NCBI GenBank assembly: GCA_012838615.1
Contig: DUOV01000056.1
Coordinates: 1 to 38,993, forward strand
Length of the DNA: 38,993 bases
Source: Clostridia bacterium
GTDB lineage: Bacteria > Bacillota > DUOV01 > Zhaonellaceae
Direction of reading: 5' to 3'
Positions within the stretch are counted from its first letter, which is position 1, and each line of letters opens with the position of its first letter. The translations under genes were made by a program, and so were the position numbers. Shown piece by piece: positions 1-7,198 of this stretch. Under the pieces are notes generated by a model that was not told the DNA's origin, did not search any database, and saw nothing but the letters and a program-made list of their open reading frames with translations.

Positions 1-672
1 AAATTGTTAGGCGTTAGCCGACCTACTATTAGAGAAGCGTTAGCTGAATTAACTTCTCAAGGGGTAGTAGCAAAAAAACAAGGGCTGGGAAATATTATCA
101 TGCCTAGTGCCTTACAGGCTAGACTTCGGATTGATTTAAAAGTAGATTTTATCGACATGTTAAGTGAGGAAGGATATGAAGTAACCTTACTACAGTCCCA
201 TTCCAGAAAAGAAAATTTAACTTTAAATGATGAAAGGGAAGACTTTTTCATTTATGACGAATATATACTAGCAGATAAAAAGGTTGCTATTGCGCTTACC
301 ATGTATATTCCTGACAATTTATTTCAGAAAAAAGCTCCGGTAGATTTGCCTAAAAGAAATATGTTTAGTTTTATTGCAGAATATACTGGCGAAATTACAA
401 CCCATTCAGTAGTCCATTTTAAGCCTGTTTTGGCGGGAGAAAGATTAGCGAAAGTTTTTAGGATTAAAAAAGAAGATCCTGTAATCTATTGGAGGGAAGT
501 TTTTTATAATATCCAAGACCAAAAAATTTGTTATACGGATATATTTTTCAATCCCCATATTATGAATTTTACAATGCTAAGGAAAAGTGCAAGTGCTGAG
601 GTGACAGTAAACTGTCCTTGTCTGGTATGTGAAGACCTAGAAGAACAAGCATTAAAATTAATTTCAAAGTGA
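1..672 (+). CDS. GntR-family transcriptional regulator with UTRA-type effector domain (5' truncated by window edge)
   Basis: Winged-helix remnant 'LGVSRPTIREALAELTSQGVVAKKQGLGNII' followed by a UTRA-like domain. The reading frame is open to base 1, so the true start lies upstream. Confidence 0.85.
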   Translation, partial: KLLGVSRPTIREALAELTSQGVVAKKQGLGNIIMPSALQARLRIDLKVDFIDMLSEEGYEVTLLQSHSRKENLTLNDEREDFFIYDEYILADKKVAIALTMYIPDNLFQKKAPVDLPKRNMFSFIAEYTGEITTHSVVHFKPVLAGERLAKVFRIKKEDPVIYWREVFYNIQDQKICYTDIFFNPHIMNFTMLRKSASAEVTVNCPCLVCEDLEEQALKLISK

Positions 673-714
673 TAAAAACTAGTTGTTATATTTGTTTAAT
701 AGTTTCTTGTTTAA

Positions 715-756
715 AGTCCTGAAGAACATTACCATGGTTCAGCAGGGCTTTTTTAT
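715..756 (+). terminator. Rho-independent terminator after the GntR gene
   Basis: agtcctgaagaac-attaccatg-gttcagcagggct hairpin followed by tttttt. Confidence 0.7.
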
Positions 757-998
757 TACTAAAGAGTTTATATCTTTGCGGTTTTGCAAAATCGGTTAGT
801 GGAGCGGGACTTCAGATAGTGGAAAGTAGCTAAGAGAAGGACAGCAGAACTAGTTGTTGTTAAATTTTAAAAATTATAAAAATATTTTGCGGCCGGCAGG
901 AGAATAGATAAAAATAACGAATATACTCGTAAGATGACTTTACAGTAATACAGGTATATTTTTATAAGCAACTATTTTATGCCCAAGGAGGAAGAAAA

Positions 999-2318
999 AT
1001 GCAAAGTGTTGCGGAGTATCTAAAGAAAAAAGAAAAGTATTTCATGGCTCAGGCTAGACATCAACTTTACAAAGAGCCACTAATTGTTGAAAAAGGTTAT
1101 ATGGAATATCTTTACGATATTGAAGGTAAAGAGTATCTGGATTGTTTTAGTGGGATTATGGTTACAAACTGCGGACATTGTAATCCGGAAATTAATAAAA
1201 AGGCTAAAGAGCAACTCGATAAATTGCAGCATACCTCAACCTTTTTCTTAACCAGACCTTTACTTGATTTGTCGGAAAAATTAGCAGAAATAACTCCTTT
1301 TGGCTTGGAAAGAAGTTTTTTTGTCAATTCAGGAAGTGAAGCAGTAGATAGTGCCATACTTTTGGCTAGAAAGTATACTGGTAATGAGCTTGTCATACCG
1401 GTTAAGCTGGGCTACCATGGCAGAACACTTTTAGTCAGTTCATGTACTACTTCCAGCACGTATAACGGGCTTGATCCGGCCATTGATGAGTTGGACATTT
1501 TATTTGGTTATAACGGATACTGCTATCGTTGCCATTTTGGATTAGAATATCCGGATTGTAATTTACGCTGTGTCCAGGCTTTAGAAGAGGCCATTGAGAA
1601 GATGAATTCAAAAATTGCTGCAATTTTGGTAGAACCTATCCAGGGAGTTGGTGGTGTTATTGTTCATCCTCCTGGCTATTTGGAAGCTCTACAAGCAATT
1701 GCTCATAAATACGGAGGCTTGCTCATAATTGACGAAGTTCAATCCGGTTTTGGCAGAACTGGAGCCATGTTTGCTACCAGCGAAGGAAAAGTGTCTCCGG
1801 ATATCCTTTGTATGGGTAAAGGCATTGCCAATGGTCTGCCCATGGGAGCTTATATTGCGACTGATAAGGTGGGAGAAGCAATAGATTGGCCTACCTTTAG
1901 CACTTTCGGCGGCAATCCTTTGTGTAGCGCTGTTGCCCTAGCGACTATAGATTATATAGTCGAGCATCAACTACCTGCAAGGGCTAAAAAATCTGAAGCT
2001 TTATTTAAGCAAGGCTTAACAGAAATTGCTAAGGAAAGCAGGTTAGTAGGTGAGATTAGGGGCAAGGGATTATTTTTAGCGATGGAGTTAGTGCGGGATC
2101 AGGAAAGTAAAGAACCGGCAACGGAAGAGACTTTAGAACTTCTAAATGAATGTAAAATAAACGGTTTAGTTGTAGGTAAGTCAGGTCCTTTCTCTAATGT
2201 TGTTAGAGTTGGTCCACCTCTTACTATATCGGAAGAACAGATTGCTACAGCTTTAGAAATTTTAGAAAAATCCCTTAAAGCAGTTGAAAAAAGATCTGCT
2301 TCAAAGCATTTGGCTTAG
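999..2318 (+). CDS. Class-III (PLP-dependent) aminotransferase
   Basis: PLP-site motifs 'LLIIDEVQSGFGRTG' and 'DILCMGKGIANGLPMGA', plus 'SGSEAVDSAILLARKYTG'. RBS aaggagg lies upstream of the ATG at 999. Confidence 0.92.
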   Translation: MQSVAEYLKKKEKYFMAQARHQLYKEPLIVEKGYMEYLYDIEGKEYLDCFSGIMVTNCGHCNPEINKKAKEQLDKLQHTSTFFLTRPLLDLSEKLAEITPFGLERSFFVNSGSEAVDSAILLARKYTGNELVIPVKLGYHGRTLLVSSCTTSSTYNGLDPAIDELDILFGYNGYCYRCHFGLEYPDCNLRCVQALEEAIEKMNSKIAAILVEPIQGVGGVIVHPPGYLEALQAIAHKYGGLLIIDEVQSGFGRTGAMFATSEGKVSPDILCMGKGIANGLPMGAYIATDKVGEAIDWPTFSTFGGNPLCSAVALATIDYIVEHQLPARAKKSEALFKQGLTEIAKESRLVGEIRGKGLFLAMELVRDQESKEPATEETLELLNECKINGLVVGKSGPFSNVVRVGPPLTISEEQIATALEILEKSLKAVEKRSASKHLA

Positions 2319-2411
2319 GCTTCAAGAAACTTATATTTATATCGGCTCTTAATTATTTATAGTAACCTAGGTACTAAGGTCGGGTTATTCGGGGGTTGAA
2401 AGTACTTTATA

Positions 2412-2461
2412 AATACCCTAGCGGGGTAAATAATTTTAAGATTCTACTCCACTAGGGTATT
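2412..2461. terminator. Inverted repeat between convergent genes (probable bidirectional terminator)
   Basis: AATACCCTAG ... CTAGGGTATT perfect 10-bp arms, extended by GGGGTA/TACTCC, between convergent CDSs. Confidence 0.55.
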
Positions 2462-2469
2462 GCACATTT

Positions 2470-3387
2470 TTATATACTTGACCAGGATTTAGCTTGTTCT
2501 GTTTGGCAAGGTTTAAAGTCTTCCCATACTAAGAATCCAATAGCCACTAGGATGGCCAAAAAACCTAAGAGTTTAAAACCGGAAAGAGGTTCATGATATA
2601 ATACCCAAGCTAAGATAATAGCAATTAAAAGCTCAGCATTAGCCAAAACGCTGGCTGTGCTGGCGTCCAGAAATTTCATGCTGTAGGCATAAAAGCTATC
2701 CGGCAGAATTGTATTGGCTAAGGCCATAAAGGCTATTATCAGAAAAACATTGGGTTGGAATTGAATTGCTTGTACTTTTTGACCAGCAGTCATCAAAAGT
2801 AAAACTAGGCTCCCTGCTCCTATTGAATACAGGTTTACTGTTAATGGACTATATTTGGAGACAGCTTTCTTACACATCACATTCCATAAAGCATAGCTAA
2901 GGCCAGTAAGTATCCCGAACAAGATACCGAGCAGGTTAAGGTCCAGCTCGTCACCACCCGCCCAAGAAATAGAAACACAACCGATTATGGTTAGGCAAAT
3001 GGCCATAATTTTGTTTTTGGTCAAGGGTTCTTTTAAAAATATGGTCGATATAATTGCCACGAAAGCGGGAGCAGTATATAAAAGCATAACTGCTATTGAA
3101 ACACCGGCGTAGTAAATGGCGTAATTAAAACAAGCATGAAAAACTCCAACACCTACTAAGCCAAAAAGTAGAAAAAAGGGAATATCTTTTACCTCGATTT
3201 TCAATTTTTGAGGTTTAAAAACCAAAATCCCAACTAATAGGAGAAAAAAAGTTAAAGTCATGCGGAATGCTGCTAACGCTAACGGGTCAAATCCATCCAA
3301 CATGACTTTTTTGCCAATGATTCCTTGACTTCCCCAAAAAAAAGCTGCCATTAAAACTGCCAGATAACCTTTTACAATAGGTTGCAA
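2470..3387 (-). CDS. EamA/DMT-family transporter
   Basis: About 10 hydrophobic segments in two repeats; 'FFWGSQGIIGKKVMLDGFDPLALAAFRM' N-terminus typical of EamA proteins. Confidence 0.88.
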   Translation of the reverse strand: MQPIVKGYLAVLMAAFFWGSQGIIGKKVMLDGFDPLALAAFRMTLTFFLLLVGILVFKPQKLKIEVKDIPFFLLFGLVGVGVFHACFNYAIYYAGVSIAVMLLYTAPAFVAIISTIFLKEPLTKNKIMAICLTIIGCVSISWAGGDELDLNLLGILFGILTGLSYALWNVMCKKAVSKYSPLTVNLYSIGAGSLVLLLMTAGQKVQAIQFQPNVFLIIAFMALANTILPDSFYAYSMKFLDASTASVLANAELLIAIILAWVLYHEPLSGFKLLGFLAILVAIGFLVWEDFKPCQTEQAKSWSSI

Positions 3388-3534
3388 TATAATTCTCCTC
3401 TCCAGACAATAATCCTGTCATCCACGATACCATAACATTTTACCGTAAAGCAGTCTCTCTAACAAGCTTTTCAGAAATAGCCGCAAAGTATAAAATAGGT
3501 GTATATCATTTTAAAAAGTTTAGGAGAGGGTCAA

Positions 3535-4278
3535 GTGCTAGAATTAAAAGAGGAGATAGGATTTTTATTAGAGCAAAAAGTTTGCCACAATGATAAAAAA
3601 ACACCTTACAGAAAACCGTTAGTTAGTTTTATCGCAGCAGACGATCCGGGTTTTTTAAAACTGAAAAGAGTTGTAACTCCAAATCATTTGCTTCCTCAAG
3701 ATATTTTACCTGAGGCCAAAACTGTTATTGCTTTTTTTATTCCCTTTGGAAGAGAAATAGTTCAGGAAAATAGAAAAGCTGCTTCTGTGGCAACTTCCTG
3801 GGCTCAGGCCTATGTAGATACTAATCAATTGATTGGTGAAATTTGTCAGGCTATTCATGATTTGTTGGCTAAAAAAGGATACAAAACATCTTGGCAGCCG
3901 GCAACCCATAATTTTGATCCAAAAACTTTAGAGGCTAAATGGTCCCATCGCAGCGTGGCTTATTTAGCTGGTATGGGTTCTTTTGGCGTTAACCGAATGC
4001 TTATTACACCTGCTGGATGCGCCGGTAGATTTGGTAGTTTGGTGACCTCGGCTGTTATTCCTTCGTCTAAAGTGGAAAGGTTTGAATATTGCCTTTACAA
4101 AAAGAACAATACTTGTACTTATTGTGTTGACAATTGTCCCACCGGGGCTTTAACTTTGGCAGGTATCGATAGAAAGAGATGTTATGCCCACCTTTTAGAG
4201 GTTGCTGAAGGGTTTAAAGAACTAGGATTATGTGATGTATGTGGTAAATGTCTAGGTGGACCTTGCGCCCTTAAATAA
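3535..4278 (+). CDS. Epoxyqueuosine reductase (QueG)-like 4Fe-4S protein
   Basis: C-terminal ferredoxin motifs 'CTYCVDNCPTGAL' and 'CDVCGKCLGGPC'. The ORF track begins at 3499, but aggagaggg (about 3522-3530) sits just before GTG 3535, in the same frame. Confidence 0.72.
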   Translation: MLELKEEIGFLLEQKVCHNDKKTPYRKPLVSFIAADDPGFLKLKRVVTPNHLLPQDILPEAKTVIAFFIPFGREIVQENRKAASVATSWAQAYVDTNQLIGEICQAIHDLLAKKGYKTSWQPATHNFDPKTLEAKWSHRSVAYLAGMGSFGVNRMLITPAGCAGRFGSLVTSAVIPSSKVERFEYCLYKKNNTCTYCVDNCPTGALTLAGIDRKRCYAHLLEVAEGFKELGLCDVCGKCLGGPCALK

Positions 4279-4296
4279 GAGCGGGGCATAAAAGAA

Positions 4297-4340
4297 AAAC
4301 TTCCATTTGTCAGGATTTGAATTTCCTCAAATGGAAGTTT
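4297..4340 (-). terminator. Terminator-like hairpin downstream of comFB
   Basis: aaacttccatttg ... caaatggaagttt 13-bp arms. On the minus strand it is followed by ttctttt. Confidence 0.55.
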
Positions 4341-4377
4341 CGCTTTAGTAAGCTGGTCTTACTTGCTTACGACAAAG

Positions 4378-4653
4378 TTAATGACGGGGATGATCTTTTA
4401 CGATCATGATGGCACGGGTGAGAGCGGTAATAACGTCAATACGGTATTGGGTGTCTAAGGAGTTTATTTTGGAGTAAAGCTCACCTTGTTCTCGTACCAC
4501 ATATTTAGGAAGAAGATTATTTAATGCTATAGCCACAATGTCATGTTTACAGACATCACATTGGCAGATTTCAGGATATTTGCTTAAAACTTCGTCTAAA
4601 TATCCCCACACAAACTTCTCCATGTAGTTTTTAAGAAAAATTGGTTTACCCAA
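4378..4653 (-). CDS. comFB: Late competence development protein ComFB family
   Basis: 91 aa, 'VWGYLDEVLSKYPEICQCDVCKHDIVAIALNNLLPKYV' resembles the ComFB family CxxC-D-IxAxALNxLPPxYV pattern. Confidence 0.75.
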   Translation of the reverse strand: MGKPIFLKNYMEKFVWGYLDEVLSKYPEICQCDVCKHDIVAIALNNLLPKYVVREQGELYSKINSLDTQYRIDVITALTRAIMIVKDHPRH

Positions 4654-4740
4654 AGGAATCCCCTCCCGATCTAAATCTAACCAATTTTAGGCAGCATTGC
4701 AAGTCTATTTGGCCTAAACCCTCAATAAATGTTCTATTTA

Positions 4741-6138
4741 TTAAAATATGGGCCATTGAGGCTTTATTTTATCTTGTAGACCTGCTTTAGAGTAAACTTT
4801 TGGTGCTAAGTCGCTGACCTTTTTCAGGATCTCATCTTCGTTTAAAGTTAAAACCTTTCCGTTTTCTACAACTGTCTTGCCATCAATAACCACCATTTCC
4901 ACATCTGAACCTTTGGCAGCGTAAACTATGGTCGAGATGGGATTAGGAGAGGGGATGAGGTGAGGTTGATTAGTGTTGAGCACAATAAAATCAGCTTTTT
5001 TACCGACTTCTAAAGAACCGATCTCCTTATCCAAGCCTAGTGCTTTGGCTCCGTTAATAGTTGCCATTTCCAATACTGTTTCTGCAGGAAGGACTGTAGG
5101 ATCGCCTTCATTTTCTTTATGGATAACGGCTGCTGTCCGCATTTCTATAAACATGTCGTAATTATTATCACAGGGGGCGCCGTCACATCCCAGGGTAACG
5201 TTAACTCCTTTGTTTAGTAAAGCAGGAACGGGAGTATATCCCATAGCCAGTTTCATGTTTGATAAGGGACAGTGAACTAAATGAGTATGAGTTCGGGCTA
5301 AGCCATCTATATCCTCCGGGCTTAGGTTGGTGGCATGAATCAGGAGTAATCTGTCTCCAATCAGTTCCAGTTTTTCCAAAAGGGCCACAGGGTCGCAATT
5401 AAATTTTTCGCGAATGCTCTCAACTTCCTCCAATGATTGGGCAAAGTGCATTGTAACCCTGATTTTCTCTTTGTTCATCAGCCGGGCTACTTCTTTCATT
5501 ACTTCAGTATTTACGTTTCCAGTCCATCTTGGCGCTAACCATACCTGGATGCGGCCGTCACTTTTCCCATGCCATTTGCCATGCATGGAGATTGCTTCTT
5601 CAAAAGAACTTTCTTTGCTTTCAACAAGTCCTGGATGCAGAGGGGTGGGTCCATCCGGTTCAGCCATGACGATTTTAGCCAGTACTCCGCGCATACCCGA
5701 CTTTTGTAAGGAAGAAGCCAAACCATCAAAACCGTAATTTCTTGCCAGCATGGCTTCGACGAAAGTAGTAGTCCCCGATTTTAACATTTCAAGCATACAA
5801 AGCTCAGCACTAGCTTGCCCTTCTTCAGGAGTGTAACTTCCTTGTAAGGGCCAAATCCTTTCAATCAGCCAATCCATAAGAGGGAGATCATCGGCAGAAC
5901 CGCGTAACATGGCTTGAGCCATGTGGACATGGGCATCTATAAGTCCCGGCATAAGTGTTTTGCCTTTTAAGTCAACTACTGAGCTGGCCGGAAATTGAGC
6001 TTTTAGTCCTGAAGTTTTACCGACAGCGATAATTCTATCATCTTGTACTGCTATTGCTCCGTCTCTGATAATACGGCGTTCTTTATCCATAGTAATGATA
6101 AGTCCGTTTATGTATAAAACAATATTTTGGCTGTTCAT
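4741..6138 (-). CDS. Amidohydrolase family protein (SAH/MTA deaminase, chlorohydrolase-like)
   Basis: 'LMPGLIDAHVHMAQAMLRG', 'MHFAQSLEEVE', 'LGCDGAPCDNNYDMFIEMR'. The ORF track opens at 6150 (MCPKMNSQ), where aaagg abuts the ATG; ATG 6138 is better spaced. Confidence 0.85.
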   Translation of the reverse strand: MNSQNIVLYINGLIITMDKERRIIRDGAIAVQDDRIIAVGKTSGLKAQFPASSVVDLKGKTLMPGLIDAHVHMAQAMLRGSADDLPLMDWLIERIWPLQGSYTPEEGQASAELCMLEMLKSGTTTFVEAMLARNYGFDGLASSLQKSGMRGVLAKIVMAEPDGPTPLHPGLVESKESSFEEAISMHGKWHGKSDGRIQVWLAPRWTGNVNTEVMKEVARLMNKEKIRVTMHFAQSLEEVESIREKFNCDPVALLEKLELIGDRLLLIHATNLSPEDIDGLARTHTHLVHCPLSNMKLAMGYTPVPALLNKGVNVTLGCDGAPCDNNYDMFIEMRTAAVIHKENEGDPTVLPAETVLEMATINGAKALGLDKEIGSLEVGKKADFIVLNTNQPHLIPSPNPISTIVYAAKGSDVEMVVIDGKTVVENGKVLTLNEDEILKKVSDLAPKVYSKAGLQDKIKPQWPIF

Positions 6139-6172
6139 TTTGGGACACATCCTTTCTTCTAATGATCACTAT

Positions 6173-6181
6173 ATTATAGCA
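6173..6181 (-). promoter_or_regulatory. Extended -10 promoter element for the amidohydrolase gene
   Basis: Minus strand reads TGCTATAAT (TGn-TATAAT), about 35 bp before the likely start at 6138. No clear -35. Confidence 0.4.
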
Positions 6182-6274
6182 CATGGTTACCCTGTAAGCT
6201 TTGTATTTGTATATTTTTTTTATGTTCTGGTAAAAATATGAAAGGTTTTTGATAATCAGCATAGTGGAGGGAAA

Positions 6275-7078
6275 ATGGACAATAAGGTACAAGGTACCCT
6301 TGTTATTATCGGGGGTGCTGAAGATAGGGAAGGTAAGTGCGAGATTTTACGCAAAGTTGTTGAACTGGCTGGTAAAAGGGACACAAACCTAGTTATTATG
6401 ACAGCTGCTACGGAAATGCCGGAAGTGGTTGGGGAAGATTATCGCAGAATTTTTAAGCGTTTGGGAGCTGAAAACACTACCGTACTTAACATTTCGACCA
6501 GGGAGGAAGCCAACGATTCAAGGGCCATTAAATGTATCGACGAGGCTACCGGTATTTTTTTTACTGGTGGTGATCAGCTACGTATTACAAGTCTCCTAGG
6601 TGGTACTGGAGTCTACGAAAAACTTCATGAAGCTTACAAGCGGGGAGTTGTAATTGCGGGTACAAGCGCAGGTGCTTCTGTTATGAGTTCTACGATGATT
6701 GTAGAAGGTGATAGTGAGAGGGCACCTCACAAGAACACTTTAAAGATGGCACCTGGCATGGGGCTTATTAACGGTGTGGTAGTAGACCAACATTTTGCCC
6801 AAAGAGGGAGACTGGGGCGACTACTTACGGCCGTTGCTCAAAACCCTTATGTGCTAGGAATTGGCATTGATGAAGATACTGCCATGGTAGTTAGTCCAAA
6901 TGGGCAATTTAAAGTTTTCGGTTCTCAAACAGTAACTGTAGTTGATGGTGAGGACATTACCACTACCAATGTTTCTGAGTCAAAACCTGACGAATTTTTA
7001 ACTATGACCAATGTACGTTTGCATGTTTTGGCAGCTGGCTACGGATATGACTTAGGTAAACGAACACCCTTACTTTAG
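6275..7078 (+). CDS. cphB: Cyanophycinase
   Basis: 'GTLVIIGGAEDREG', 'GIFFTGGDQLRI', Ser-nucleophile region 'VIAGTSAGASVMSSTMIVEG'. Directly upstream of cphA. Confidence 0.93.
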   Translation: MDNKVQGTLVIIGGAEDREGKCEILRKVVELAGKRDTNLVIMTAATEMPEVVGEDYRRIFKRLGAENTTVLNISTREEANDSRAIKCIDEATGIFFTGGDQLRITSLLGGTGVYEKLHEAYKRGVVIAGTSAGASVMSSTMIVEGDSERAPHKNTLKMAPGMGLINGVVVDQHFAQRGRLGRLLTAVAQNPYVLGIGIDEDTAMVVSPNGQFKVFGSQTVTVVDGEDITTTNVSESKPDEFLTMTNVRLHVLAAGYGYDLGKRTPLL

Positions 7079-7132
7079 TAAATCACACCAGTCGTAAGTC
7101 CCTGGTAATTATTAAGATTTGTTGGTGAAAAA

Positions 7133-7171
7133 AGTTTCTAATTAATGACTGCTGATTAAAAATTAGAGACT
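7133..7171 (+). other. Intergenic hairpin between cphB and cphA
   Basis: agtttctaatt ... aattagagact, 11-bp arms (one G:U). Not followed by a T-tract. Confidence 0.5.
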
Positions 7172-7198
7172 GAATATGAGGGAGGACTATTATTTGCA

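Noticed and set aside
1527-1575. CYRCHFGLEYPDCNLRC cluster in the class-III aminotransferase, considered as a novel metal site
   Set aside because: Similar C-x2-C...C-x3-C insertions are, as I recall, common in a subgroup of class-III aminotransferases, so not novel without further evidence.
5414-5737. 107-aa plus-strand ORF inside the amidohydrolase
   Set aside because: Antisense shadow of a conserved catalytic-domain gene.
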